A DNA stretch of 64,000 nt, taken from NCBI GenBank assembly GCA_043804635.1, contig JAZDIU010000085.1:27034-91033 (forward strand). The letters run 5' to 3'. The position numbers and the translations under genes are program-made. Under the pieces are notes generated by a model. The model did no database searches. It was not told the origin of the DNA and saw nothing but the letters and a program-made list of their open reading frames with translations. The stretch is from JAZDIU01 sp043804635 (GTDB lineage Bacteria > Chloroflexota > Dehalococcoidia > Dehalococcoidales > UBA2162). This document shows, piece by piece, positions 51,742-60,631 of this stretch. Positions within the stretch are counted from its first letter, which is position 1. The number at the start of each line of letters is the position of its first letter.

Positions 51742-51808
51742 TGTCATTCTGGAGGAAGCCGATACTCCATAAGCTCTAGGCTGACGAAGAATCTGGATGG
51801 GTGGGGGG
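51742..51808. repeat. GTCATTCTGG...GAAGAATCTGG dispersed repeat
   Basis: A segment starting GTCATTCTGGAGGAAGC and ending GACGAAGAATCTGGATGGG lies between pyrK and yjbQ. It is the same word pair as at 23137-23230 and 36250-36325. It looks like a short inverted element of the GTCATTC...CCAGA kind. Confidence 0.6.
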
Positions 51809-51827
51809 ACTAAAAAGGAAGTCATAA

Positions 51828-52249
51828 ATGGTTATTACTAAACAAATTAGTCTTAAGACTAAAGGAAACTGCGATATTATCGATATTACCCAACAGGTAG
51901 AAAGCGGACTGGCGGAGACGAAACTGGGTAACGGCATAGTCACTGTGTTCGTTACCGGCTCGACTGCTGGCATTACCACGATTGAATTCGAGTCCGGACT
52001 ACTCTCCGATTTCAAGGCGATGTGGAAACGAATTATCCCTGAATATATTGGCTATGAGCATGACCGGGGTGCCGGGGAAGGCAATGGCTACTCTCACGTC
52101 TGTGCCTCTCTACTCGGTGCTTCGTTGATTGTCCCTTTTACTGATAAAAAACTGGCTCTGGGCTGGGGACCTGGCAACAAATAGTCCTGGTGGATTTCGA
52201 TAACCGCCCCCGGTCAAGGCAGATTGTTTTACAGATAATGGGAGAATAA
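51828..52249 (+). pseudogene. yjbQ: YjbQ/UPF0047 protein, frameshifted by a 5-bp tandem duplication
   Basis: The frame starts at ATG 51828 and follows the family (GNGIVTVFVTGSTAGITTIE, RGAGEGNGYSHVCASLLGAS), then stops at 52184 after LALGWGPGNK, about 20 residues short. CTGGG occurs twice in tandem at 52158-52162 and 52163-52167. Removing one copy restores the family ending LALGTWQQIVLVDFDNRPRS and a stop at 52247-52249 with about 138 residues, the usual length. The intact family is linked to thiamine-phosphate-synthase-like activity. The mutation could be real, recent slippage or an assembly error. Confidence 0.85.
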
Positions 52250-52261
52250 AGAGGTACCAAA

Positions 52262-52864
52262 TTGAAAAAACCATACTTAAAATTCATCGATAAAGAACTG
52301 GGAAGAGGCTTCTTACTCATCTCCTGCGGACTGCCCGGTACCTGGAAAACGGAGACTATGGAAGAAGTCGCTAAACTGAAAGGCTACCCAATGCTCAGAA
52401 GCGATATCATCCGGTTGGAAGTGTTGAAAGGCGAAGACATATTCGATGAAAAGGTCGCTGCCAATATGGATAAGCGGCTTGCGGTCTACGATGAAATGTT
52501 CCGGCGTGCTGATGAAACCTTAAAGAAAGGCAGCGGAGTGATACTCGATGCCACCTTTGTTACCCAGTCGTTAAGAAAGCGCGCGGCGGAAATTGCCTTT
52601 AAGCATAAGCTGACTTTCGTCATCTTGCAAACCGACTGCCCTCAGGAAGTCTCCATCAAACGGATACTCCGCCGTACTAAAGAGGATTACCAGTCTAATG
52701 CTCTCACCGAACAAGCCTACTTGAATAACAAGAAAAAGTTTGAGGCGGTGGACGTAGACGACATCAAAAAATCATACCCCGGACTTAAGATTATTCACTT
52801 TGTGGTTGATACTACTTATGAAGAACCGGAAAAGTGGTATGTGACCAACGTAGCCAAGAGATAG
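52262..52864 (+). CDS. P-loop kinase/ATPase (COG0645-like)
   Basis: A 200-residue P-loop protein with Walker A LPGTWKTET (about residues 25-33), MLRSDIIRLEVLKGE, KKGSGVILDATFVTQSLRKR (Walker B-like, with Asp) and VILQTDCPQEVSIKRILRRT, typical for small-molecule kinases of the zeta-toxin/AAA_33 type. The substrate is unknown. It starts at TTG 52262 with AAGAGG upstream and ends one base before the PHP gene. Confidence 0.8.
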   Translation: MKKPYLKFIDKELGRGFLLISCGLPGTWKTETMEEVAKLKGYPMLRSDIIRLEVLKGEDIFDEKVAANMDKRLAVYDEMFRRADETLKKGSGVILDATFVTQSLRKRAAEIAFKHKLTFVILQTDCPQEVSIKRILRRTKEDYQSNALTEQAYLNNKKKFEAVDVDDIKKSYPGLKIIHFVVDTTYEEPEKWYVTNVAKR

Positions 52865-52865
52865 G

Positions 52866-53741
52866 ATGAAAATAGACCTGCATATTCATACCAGGACCGG
52901 CTCTGATGGCTCCCTCTCCGTGGAAGAGATCTTTCAAGAGGCCAACAAGAGAAAAATCAATTTGATGTCCGTAACCGACCATGATTCCATAGGTTGCCAG
53001 GAAAAAGCCATCAGCCTCTCCAAAGAATTCGGTATAAGCTATATTACCGGTGTAGAATTAAACGTGACTTTTCCGTATAATGAACGGACTATCTCCTTAG
53101 ATTTTATTGGTTACGGATATGATATCGGTAATCAAGAGCTAGAGAAAAAGCTCAAGCAATTGAGAGAACACAGAGAGAGAAGAGCTATTCAAATTTTAGA
53201 GAAGCTGAATATCGAGTTCGATAAAGAGAATATTCCCCAGTTTACGGCGGCAGATATTAAAAACATAGAGGCAAGTGTCGATGGCGCTTTCGGCCGGCCG
53301 CATATCGTCGATTATCTGGTCAAGAAAAGGATTGTCCTTGATAGACAAGAAGCCTTTGATAGGTTTTTGGTCAAATGCGATGTCCCCAAGTATCCGCTCT
53401 CGATATCTGATGCCTCAAAGTTAATTAGAAATGCCGGCGGCTTATTTATTCTGGCTCATCCCAATGAGCCGGGCGGGACATCTCTGGCTACTATAACCCA
53501 GGATTTAGGAAAGCAAGCAAAAATTATTGAAGAATTTATGCTAGAATATATCAACGGCGTTGAGTGCTGGCAATCAAGAAACGATGGGAGGACGACCCTT
53601 TGCTATATCCAATTTGCCAGGAAGCACCGACTTATTATGACGGGTGGTAGCGATTGCCACCAGAAGCCGATTATTATGGGCTCAGTGAATATTCCCGATT
53701 GGGTTGCCAATCAGACCGAGCTTATGAAAGGGGTGAACTAG
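52866..53741 (+). CDS. PHP-domain phosphoesterase
   Basis: A 291-residue PHP-family protein. The metal-binding motifs are HIHTRTGSDG (start), SVTDHDSIG, TGVELNVTFP, LAHPNEPGG and GGSDCHQKP near the end. Similar proteins hydrolyse nucleoside 3',5'-bisphosphates or 5'-phosphates of RNA ends. This matters because the next genes are ahcY and metK, of the methyl cycle: the pair might process adenosine by-products, which is inference. Its stop codon TAG is directly followed by the ahcY frame. Confidence 0.85.
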   Translation: MKIDLHIHTRTGSDGSLSVEEIFQEANKRKINLMSVTDHDSIGCQEKAISLSKEFGISYITGVELNVTFPYNERTISLDFIGYGYDIGNQELEKKLKQLREHRERRAIQILEKLNIEFDKENIPQFTAADIKNIEASVDGAFGRPHIVDYLVKKRIVLDRQEAFDRFLVKCDVPKYPLSISDASKLIRNAGGLFILAHPNEPGGTSLATITQDLGKQAKIIEEFMLEYINGVECWQSRNDGRTTLCYIQFARKHRLIMTGGSDCHQKPIIMGSVNIPDWVANQTELMKGVN

Positions 53742-55001
53742 ATTAAAACAAACTATGACGTAAAAGACCTTTCGCAGGCTGGAGACGGCCGGCAAAGGAT
53801 TGAGTGGGCTGCCCGTGAAATGCCGGTAGTGAAACTAATCAGTGAGAGGTTTTCCAAAGAGAAGCCCTTTAAAAATATACGGATTTCCGGCTGTCTGCAT
53901 ATCACTACGGAGACAGCTAATTTGGCATTGGCTCTGAAGGCGGGTGGTGCCGATGTTATTCTTTGTGCTTCCAACCCACTGAGTACGCAGGATGATGTTG
54001 CCGCTGCCCTCGTAAAATATGGTATTCCGACCAATGCAATCAAGGGGGAAAACGAGGCGACCTATTACAAGCATATCAATACAGCTCTCGACCATAATCC
54101 TCAGCTTACCGTGGATGATGGCGCCGATTTGGTGTCTACTCTCCATACAAAAAGGACTAATTTAATCAAAGATGTCATTGGCGGTACGGAGGAGACAACT
54201 ACCGGCGTTACCCGTTTACGCAGTATGTCGAAAGATGGGAAGCTAAAGTATCCTATAATTGCGGTTAACGATGCCCAGACCAAGTACCTCTTCGACAATC
54301 GCTATGGCACTGGTCAGAGCACTATCGATGGCGTCACCCGGGCAACAAATATCCTTTGGGCGGGTAAAACAGTAGTCATCTGCGGGTATGGCTGGTGCGG
54401 GCATGGTATTGCCCTCCGGGCTAAGGGTCTCGGCTCTCATGTACTAGTTACCGAGGTAGAGCCGGTCCGTGCCCTGGAAGCCGCTATGGACGGATTTGAA
54501 GTGATGCCACTGATTGAAGCTGCCAAAGTCGGCAATATCTTTATTACGGTTACTGGCGATAAAAACGTCATCGATAAAAAACATCTTCGGGTAATGAAAG
54601 ACGGTGCCATTCTGGCTAACAGCGGGCATTTCAATGTAGAAATTAATATTCCGGCTTTAGAGGATATGGCTTCCAAAAAACGGCGTATCAGACAGTTCGT
54701 CGATGAATACACCTTAAAGGATGGGCGCCATTTATTCTTGCTGGGAGAAGGCAGGCTGATTAATCTGGCTGCTGCGGAAGGTCATCCTGCCAGCGTGATG
54801 GATATGAGCTTCGCCAACCAGGCGTTGTGTTTGGAATATATTGTAAAAAACAAGCGAAAGCTTAACCCGCAAGTCTATTCGGTGCCGGAAGCAATCGATA
54901 AAGAAATCGCTCGGCTAAAGTTAGGCTCAATGGGCATTGAGATTGATATCCTGACACCGGAACAGAAAAAATACCTGACCAGTTGGCAGGAAGGAACATA
55001 G
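53742..55001 (+). CDS. ahcY: adenosylhomocysteinase, probable ATT start
   Basis: S-adenosylhomocysteine hydrolase, which splits SAH to adenosine and homocysteine. The NAD site is VICGYGWCGHGIALRAKG and the N-terminal family block YDVKDLSQAGDGRQRIEW is present only if translation begins before the first ATG at 53820. In frame, the codons after the PHP stop TAG (53739-53741) begin ATT AAA ACA AAC TAT; there is no ATG, GTG or TTG until 53820. AAAGGGGTG stands about 8 bases before the ATT. So ATT 53742 gives 419 residues, the normal length of the short form. Confidence 0.88.
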   Translation: MKTNYDVKDLSQAGDGRQRIEWAAREMPVVKLISERFSKEKPFKNIRISGCLHITTETANLALALKAGGADVILCASNPLSTQDDVAAALVKYGIPTNAIKGENEATYYKHINTALDHNPQLTVDDGADLVSTLHTKRTNLIKDVIGGTEETTTGVTRLRSMSKDGKLKYPIIAVNDAQTKYLFDNRYGTGQSTIDGVTRATNILWAGKTVVICGYGWCGHGIALRAKGLGSHVLVTEVEPVRALEAAMDGFEVMPLIEAAKVGNIFITVTGDKNVIDKKHLRVMKDGAILANSGHFNVEINIPALEDMASKKRRIRQFVDEYTLKDGRHLFLLGEGRLINLAAAEGHPASVMDMSFANQALCLEYIVKNKRKLNPQVYSVPEAIDKEIARLKLGSMGIEIDILTPEQKKYLTSWQEGT

Positions 55002-55021
55002 AAAATAGAAAGGAGCTAAAA

Positions 55022-56230
55022 TTGACTGATTGTTTTAGTAGTTCGCCAAAGTATCTTTTTACCTCGGAATCGGTAACGGAAGGGCACCCGGATAAGATAT
55101 GCGACCAGATAGCCGATGCGATTCTGGATGCCATTATGGAGAAAGACCCGAATGGCAGAGTCGCCTGCGAAGTAGCGACTACAAATGGTCTGGTGGTGGT
55201 TATGGGTGAAATCACGACCAAAACTTATGTAGAAGTTCCACAAATAGTCCGTAACGTCATCCGCGATATCGGTTATACCAACCCGCAATTTGGCTTCGAT
55301 TATCGTACCGTCGGAGTGATGGTGGCAATCAACCGGCAGTCTCCCGACATTTCCCTGGGAGTAAGTAAATCAAAAGAAGTTAAGATTGGTTCCACCGATC
55401 CTCTCGACCTAGTGGGTGCCGGCGACCAGGGGATGATGGTGGGGTTTGCCTCTAATGAGACGCCGGAATTGATGCCGATGCCGATTTATCTGTCTCATAA
55501 ACTTTGCCGTCGCCTGGCACAGATGAGAAAAGAAAAAGTAATTCCCTATCTCCGTCCTGATGGTAAATCGCAGGTAACTGTGGAATATTGCAATGGTTCT
55601 CCCAGACGCATTGACAGCGTGGTTATAGCGGCTCAACATAACCCGGGTGCTAACCACGATAGAATCGAGAAGGATATTATCGAGAATGTAATCAAGCCAA
55701 TTATCCCGGCGAAGTTGATGGATAAGAAAACAAACATCTATGTTAATGCTACCGGTCGGTTTGTAGTCGGCGGGCCCGTATCGGATACTGGCTGCACCGG
55801 ACGCAAGATTCTGGTTGATACCTACGGCGGGTTTGCCCGGCATGGCGGCGGGTCCTTCTCCGGCAAGGACCCGACCAAAGTCGACCGCACGGCGGCCTAT
55901 GCCGCCCGATATGTCGCTAAAAATGTCGTCGCCGCCGGTCTGGCTGAGCGGGCTGAGCTTCAGGTAGCTTATGCCATCGGTGTGGCTCATCCTCTTTCCG
56001 TTTCGGTCGAGACCTTCGGCACGAGCAAAGTCAGCTACGAAGTCCTGATTAACTTAATTAACAAGCACTTCGACCTGAGACCCCAGGCTATTATCAACAA
56101 GTTTGACCTGCGCCGTCCTATCTTCTTACAGACGGCTCGCTACGGGCACTTCGGGCGGGAAGATTTGGACCTGCCCTGGGAAAAAACCGATAAAGCCGCC
56201 ATCTTGAGGAAAGAGGCGGCGGGAAAGTAA
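55022..56230 (+). CDS. metK: S-adenosylmethionine synthase
   Basis: A 402-residue methionine adenosyltransferase: LFTSESVTEGHPDKICDQIA at the start, GAGDQGMMVGFA for ATP/P-loop function, VNATGRFVVGGPVSDTGCTG and GGFARHGGGSFSGKDPTKVD. Start TTG 55022 follows AAGGAG by 7 bases and gives the usual N-terminus, so I reject the upstream ATG at 54983. It lies 20 bases after ahcY, so the methyl-cycle genes are coupled. No SAM riboswitch is seen upstream. Confidence 0.96.
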   Translation: MTDCFSSSPKYLFTSESVTEGHPDKICDQIADAILDAIMEKDPNGRVACEVATTNGLVVVMGEITTKTYVEVPQIVRNVIRDIGYTNPQFGFDYRTVGVMVAINRQSPDISLGVSKSKEVKIGSTDPLDLVGAGDQGMMVGFASNETPELMPMPIYLSHKLCRRLAQMRKEKVIPYLRPDGKSQVTVEYCNGSPRRIDSVVIAAQHNPGANHDRIEKDIIENVIKPIIPAKLMDKKTNIYVNATGRFVVGGPVSDTGCTGRKILVDTYGGFARHGGGSFSGKDPTKVDRTAAYAARYVAKNVVAAGLAERAELQVAYAIGVAHPLSVSVETFGTSKVSYEVLINLINKHFDLRPQAIINKFDLRRPIFLQTARYGHFGREDLDLPWEKTDKAAILRKEAAGK

Positions 56231-56233
56231 AAA

Positions 56234-56262
56234 TTAAGAAGGGGCTTAATGCCCCTTCTTAA
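56234..56262. terminator. hairpin after metK
   Basis: A perfect 12-bp stem TTAAGAAGGGGC/GCCCCTTCTTAA (56234-56245 with 56251-56262) around 5 bases. It lies just after the metK stop. The T-run after the stem is broken, so termination is likely but weak. Confidence 0.7.
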
Positions 56263-56314
56263 CTATTAGTCCTGCTCCTCAAGAATCTGTTCAGAGTGTA
56301 AATAGGAGGCGGGT

Positions 56315-56548
56315 ATGTTTACGATTATTAATTTCGAGAGACTTTTTGGCTTATATGGGTTTCTGCTCGTGGCGGCTGTCATACTAGCTGTAATATGGTC
56401 ATCGATATGGAAAGGGATTGCTCTGTGGCGCGCGTCTCGGAACCACCATCTGGTATGGTTTATCGTTATGCTTGTGGTTAATACGTTGGGAATACTGGAA
56501 ATTGTCTATATATTTGGCTTTAGCCAGAAAGGTAGGCAGGGGCAGTGA
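56315..56548 (+). CDS. DUF5652 small membrane protein
   Basis: A 77-residue protein with two membrane helices (about 15-30 and 46-66) and the conserved WKGIALWRASRNHHLVWFI and NTLGILEIVYIFGF. This matches DUF5652, a small family of uncertain function. AGGAGG lies just before the ATG. It lies between metK and the oppositely transcribed typA gene and may be alone. Confidence 0.85.
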   Translation: MFTIINFERLFGLYGFLLVAAVILAVIWSSIWKGIALWRASRNHHLVWFIVMLVVNTLGILEIVYIFGFSQKGRQGQ

Positions 56549-56620
56549 GTAGCCTCTGTGTCACTGAAAAAACCATAGAGACTTTTGGAAGTAAAGGGAA
56601 GCTAATAGCGAGTACTGTCT

Positions 56621-58453
56621 CTACGTTTCTGCACCTAGCCGGGAGGCAGCGATGTTTCTTAATCGCTGAGTCTGGGTGAGTAATCTTTTCCTCAGCCGGA
56701 TGTTCTGCGGAGTTACCTCGACCAGTTCATCCTTGTTGATAAAGTCGATTGCCTGCTCCAGGCTGAATATTATCGCTGGCGTCAGTTTCACGGCAATCTC
56801 CTGAGTGGATGAGCGCACATTGGTCTTCTTCTTTTCTTTGCAGACGTTGATGGCGATGTCCTGTGACTTTGCATGCATCCCCACTATCATGCCCTCGTAG
56901 ACCGAAGTCCCCGGTTCAACGAACGTGAAACCGTGCTCCTGGGCATTATTGAGACCGTAAGTTACCGTTACGCCCGGTTCCGATGCTACCATGACACCGC
57001 TGCGGACCGAGCCGATGTCTTTCCGCAATGGTTCATAGCCTATGAAAATGGTGTTCATAATGCCTTCGCCGCGGGTAGCAGTAAGAAAAGCGTTACGAAA
57101 ACCGATGAGCCCTTTCGTCGGTATGTGAAATTCCAGACGCACGCTGCCGTTATCCTCATTACGCATATCGGTAAGCTGAGCTTGCCGTTTGCCCAGCATT
57201 TCGGTCAGAAGTCCGATATATTCGGCTTTGGTATCGATAGTAAGAGCCTCCACAGGTTCCATCGGTTTGCCATCGACTAACTTGATGATAGCCTCCGGCC
57301 TTGAGACTTCGAATTCGTAACCTTCACGCCGCATAGTTTCAATCAGAATTGCCAGATGCAATTCACCCCTCCCTTTTACCAGAAAGGAATCCGAACTATT
57401 GGTATCCTGAACTCTGAGGCTGAGATTAGTCTCTAATTCTTTGTAGAGCCGCGCCCGTAACTGGCGCGTTGTGCTGAACCGTCCCTCACGACCCGAGAGC
57501 GGCGAAGTGTTCACTCCGAGTGTCATCTCAACCGTCGGCTCACCGACTTCTATGCGCGGTAGAGCTTCCGGCTGCTCAGGACTGGCGATGGTATCTCCGA
57601 TTTCTACTTTTTCGAGGCCGGTCACGGCTACGATATCGCCTGCCTCGGCTTCGGCTACCTCTAAACGCTTGAGACCGAGGAAAGTCATTACTTCACTAAC
57701 CTCAAAAGGCGTTGTAGTTCCGTCAGAGCTTACAGTGACTACCAGGTCGTGGGCAGTTACTTTCCCCCGCCATATTCTACCGATGGCTATTTTACCTTTG
57801 TGGTTGTCATAGTCCAGATTGGAAACCAGCATTTGGAATGGCCCGCTATCAATCTGTGGCGGCGGCACTTTTTCTAATATACATTCGAAGAGAGGGGTGA
57901 TATCTTTACCCGTTGTGCCTATCTTAGTAACAGCAATTCCCTCTTTACCACTGGTATAGAGGACAGGGAAGTCGAGCTGGTCAGCACTTGTAACCAGCTC
58001 CAGGAACAGGTCTTGGGTAAGTTTAAGCACCTCGTCAATCCGCGAATTCTCCCGGTCTATTTTATTAATGACCACAATCGGTTTTAAGCCCCTTTCGAGA
58101 GCCTTGCGGAGCACGAATTTAGTTTGAGGCATCGGGCCTTCCACTGAATCAACCAGAAGTAGACAACCGTCCGCCATACTGATGACGCGCTCCACCTCTC
58201 CGCTGAAATCGGCGTGTCCTGGGGTGTCGATGATGTTGATTTTGACCCCCCGGTAAATCACTGCGGTGTTTTTAGCCATTATGGTAATGCCCTTTTCTCG
58301 TTCCAGGGCGTTCTGGTCCATTATCAATTGGCCCACTTCCTGGTTATCCCGGAAAATCTTGCTTTGCTTGAGCAAGGCATCCACCAGAGTAGTCTTGCCG
58401 TGGTCGACGTGGGCAATAATGGCTATATTTCTTATATCGTTACGATAGTTCAT
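56621..58453 (-). CDS. typA: translational GTPase TypA/BipA
   Basis: A 610-residue GTPase of usual length. G1 is AHVDHGKTTLVDALL, G2/G3 include the DTPGHADF segment, and NKID is in VVINKIDRENSR. The elongation-factor-like domains II and III and the BipA C-terminal domain (EPGTSVYEGMIVGMHAKSQD) follow. TypA works at the ribosome under cold and other stress. No strong ribosome binding site is seen. Confidence 0.97.
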   Translation of the reverse strand: MNYRNDIRNIAIIAHVDHGKTTLVDALLKQSKIFRDNQEVGQLIMDQNALEREKGITIMAKNTAVIYRGVKINIIDTPGHADFSGEVERVISMADGCLLLVDSVEGPMPQTKFVLRKALERGLKPIVVINKIDRENSRIDEVLKLTQDLFLELVTSADQLDFPVLYTSGKEGIAVTKIGTTGKDITPLFECILEKVPPPQIDSGPFQMLVSNLDYDNHKGKIAIGRIWRGKVTAHDLVVTVSSDGTTTPFEVSEVMTFLGLKRLEVAEAEAGDIVAVTGLEKVEIGDTIASPEQPEALPRIEVGEPTVEMTLGVNTSPLSGREGRFSTTRQLRARLYKELETNLSLRVQDTNSSDSFLVKGRGELHLAILIETMRREGYEFEVSRPEAIIKLVDGKPMEPVEALTIDTKAEYIGLLTEMLGKRQAQLTDMRNEDNGSVRLEFHIPTKGLIGFRNAFLTATRGEGIMNTIFIGYEPLRKDIGSVRSGVMVASEPGVTVTYGLNNAQEHGFTFVEPGTSVYEGMIVGMHAKSQDIAINVCKEKKKTNVRSSTQEIAVKLTPAIIFSLEQAIDFINKDELVEVTPQNIRLRKRLLTQTQRLRNIAASRLGAET

Positions 58454-58485
58454 AAATGGTTATTTTTAGTAAGGGGTATAAACAA

Positions 58486-58521
58486 TCACATCCGGGACCA
58501 GTTGCCTGAGCCCGGATGTGA
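58486..58521 (-). terminator. hairpin between the zinc-ribbon gene and typA
   Basis: TCACATCCGGG (58486-58496) pairs perfectly with its complement (58511-58521) around 14 bases. On the minus strand it is followed by TTGTTT, so it may act as a weak terminator after the zinc-ribbon gene. Confidence 0.55.
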
Positions 58522-58539
58522 GTTGAGGTCGGACCTTAT

Positions 58540-58827
58540 TTACCGGCTCGGTTTTACTTTGCGATAGCAATCGCTGCAGTATACCGGCCTGTCCCCACGT
58601 GGTTCGAACGGGACTTCGGTATCTTTGCCACACGAGGCGCATTTGGCAGGGAACATCTGATGACGTCCGGCGCCAGGGCGCTCTGCCTTTCTAGCCTGAC
58701 GGCAGGAAGGGCACCGCTTGGGCTCGTTGGTGTAGCCTTTAGTCTGGAAAAATTCCTGTTCTTCAGCACTAAAGGTAAAATTAGCCCCGCAATCGGCACA
58801 CGTAAGTGACTTGTCCTGAAAAGCCAT
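58540..58827 (-). CDS. two-zinc-ribbon small protein
   Basis: A 95-residue protein with two CXXC zinc-ribbon modules: CADCGANF...RCPSC in the first half and KCASCGKDTEVPF...YCSDC in the second, near-identical in layout to the zinc-ribbon proteins known as CxxC-x17-CxxC. The function is unknown. ATG 58827 has AGGAGG 6 bases before it; the longer frame upstream is rejected. It stands alone between typA and the VIT1 fusion. Confidence 0.85.
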   Translation of the reverse strand: MAFQDKSLTCADCGANFTFSAEEQEFFQTKGYTNEPKRCPSCRQARKAERPGAGRHQMFPAKCASCGKDTEVPFEPRGDRPVYCSDCYRKVKPSR

Positions 58828-58997
58828 GGATGACCTCCTTTCTCTTATTTTAGTTAGAGCTCGGTCATCCAACGCTAAAGTAGTTTGATGTGACTTGCAT
58901 GTAATAACCTAAACTGTAACCATTTTTATTATAGGCACAAGCAGATTTATTTGTCAACCTTTAACCGTGTGGAAATTCTATGTTAACGTCTACTCGC

Positions 58998-60107
58998 TTA
59001 TCCTTTTGTCAGAAGCACTGAAACCGCTTTACCAACGATATAGGTTATTGCCGCTGCTCCTAACCCGGTTATAATCATCTCTATCATTTTTCCCTTTGGT
59101 GACATATTTGCCAGAACAGAAATGAAAAATCCGGCAATTGCCAGGGCGATGATAGCCAGAATAAGCGATACTACAAGGGCGACCATAATATTCGATATAA
59201 AGAAATAAGGAATCAAGGGTATAAAAGTAGCTATTATGTGGGCTAAGCCAGCATACAATGCCGCCGTCTTCGGCTTGCCCAGATTTTCCTCTTTGAGACC
59301 GTATTCCTGCTCGGCTATTACTTCGGAAAGAAGACGACTGTCTCTGGCTGTTTCCTCAGCCACCTCACCAGATAATTTTTTGCTATAGCCTCGTTTTTCA
59401 AGGTGGTCGAGCACACGCTCTTTGAAGATATGTCCTACGAATTTAGAGGCTGAGACTACTCTCCTCAAAATTCCTTCGTGGACCTGTCTCTGAGAGCGGG
59501 TACTGGTATAGGTGCTGATCGCCATAGATATGCCGCCAGCCACGCCCACCACCACACCACTGATAGCGACAGCCATCGTCGAGCCGGTAGCCCCGACTAA
59601 CCCCGTAGTTACCGATAATATTTCCACCAGTCCGTCACTCATTCCAAGAACTGCGTCTTTTACGTAAGCTGTGAGGCTACCCAGGCTGGTTTCTTCATCG
59701 GTTAATAGGTTTTCATGAAGAAGCTCCTCGCTGACGACACGGGTAATGCTTTCTCGCTCTTTAGTGCTCAATCCGGGTCCGTCGAGAATAGAACTGTAAA
59801 GTTCTATCGCTTGGTTTTCATCGTTTTCCATAATGCGGATAGTTAGAGCCTTGCCGATAACTCTGAGCAAGAGCTTGTGCAGGACGAATCTCATCGAACT
59901 GTGTCTTAATAAAGACGCATCCACGCCTCTATCGTGTAAGAAACTAGACCAGAAAAGAACGTGCCCTCGCTCCATTTCGGATACCTCGCTGAAGGCTTTA
60001 CCGGTTGGAGTATCTTTATACCTTACCGCCAGGTGATTGTAAACAGCCGCGGCGAATATTTCCGTTAAGAGGGCTTTCCGGGCGATTGCGATAATATCGT
60101 TGGTCAT
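58998..60107 (-). CDS. ferritin-like domain fused to VIT1/CCC1 transporter
   Basis: A 369-residue protein. The N-terminal 130 residues resemble rubrerythrin/ferritin-like helices (ARKALLTEIFAAAVYNHLAV, EMERGHVLFWSSFLHDRGVD with the E..H metal motif) and the rest is a VIT1/CCC1 iron/manganese transporter (VKDAVLGMSDGLVEILSVTT, GVAGGISMAISTYTSTRSQR) with about five helices. The ferritin-like part could receive or oxidise the metal carried. ATG 60107 is the start. The gene is alone on the minus strand. Confidence 0.88.
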   Translation of the reverse strand: MTNDIIAIARKALLTEIFAAAVYNHLAVRYKDTPTGKAFSEVSEMERGHVLFWSSFLHDRGVDASLLRHSSMRFVLHKLLLRVIGKALTIRIMENDENQAIELYSSILDGPGLSTKERESITRVVSEELLHENLLTDEETSLGSLTAYVKDAVLGMSDGLVEILSVTTGLVGATGSTMAVAISGVVVGVAGGISMAISTYTSTRSQRQVHEGILRRVVSASKFVGHIFKERVLDHLEKRGYSKKLSGEVAEETARDSRLLSEVIAEQEYGLKEENLGKPKTAALYAGLAHIIATFIPLIPYFFISNIMVALVVSLILAIIALAIAGFFISVLANMSPKGKMIEMIITGLGAAAITYIVGKAVSVLLTKG

Positions 60108-60193
60108 CGCTGAGCACTAATCCATCATATTGTTAAGCTGAATTTCTTCTGATATGATTATAATATAACCATTTTATCACGAGGACTGCAGAG

Positions 60194-60598
60194 ATGATAT
60201 GCCCTGTCTGCAAACAAGCGATGATTGTTGTTGAACACAAAAAGATTGAACTGGACTTTTGTCCCAAGTGTACCGGAGTCTGGTTCGATTCCGGTGAGCT
60301 TGAGCTATTCGCGCAATCGGTAAGTCTGCGGGATGCAGACCTGATGACGAAGGATATCATCACTTCACCGGATACGAAAGCGGTACACGAAGAGCGAAAA
60401 TGTCCCGTCTGTAATCAGCGGATGAAAGAGACTACCATAAGCGAGCCGGCAATACATATCGATGCCTGCCGCCGGGGAGATGGTTTATGGTTCGATGGCG
60501 GGGAAGTCCATCAGCTACTCAGGCAGTTACCGAAAAAGGAAGGTTCGCAGCAGAAAATTATCACTTTTCTCGGCGAGGCATTCAAAGCCGAACAATAA
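60194..60598 (+). CDS. protein with two TFIIB-like zinc fingers (zf-TFIIB)
   Basis: A 134-residue protein with two repeated modules, CPVCKQAMIVV...FCPKCTGVWFDSGEL and CPVCNQRMKE...IDACRRGDGLWFDGGEV, of the zf-TFIIB family. In the second the last CXXC is degraded to CRRG. The protein is small, soluble and probably metal-bound; its role is unknown. It lies 33 bases before the lemA gene on the same strand, with a TAGAAGGAGG ribosome binding site between them. Confidence 0.85.
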   Translation: MICPVCKQAMIVVEHKKIELDFCPKCTGVWFDSGELELFAQSVSLRDADLMTKDIITSPDTKAVHEERKCPVCNQRMKETTISEPAIHIDACRRGDGLWFDGGEVHQLLRQLPKKEGSQQKIITFLGEAFKAEQ

Positions 60599-60631
60599 GG
60601 AAAAAACGCAGATATCTAGAAGGAGGTAATT

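Noticed and set aside
53820..55001. ahcY start at ATG 53820
   Set aside because: It would drop about 26 conserved N-terminal residues, and the upstream frame with a ribosome binding site is open from the PHP stop.
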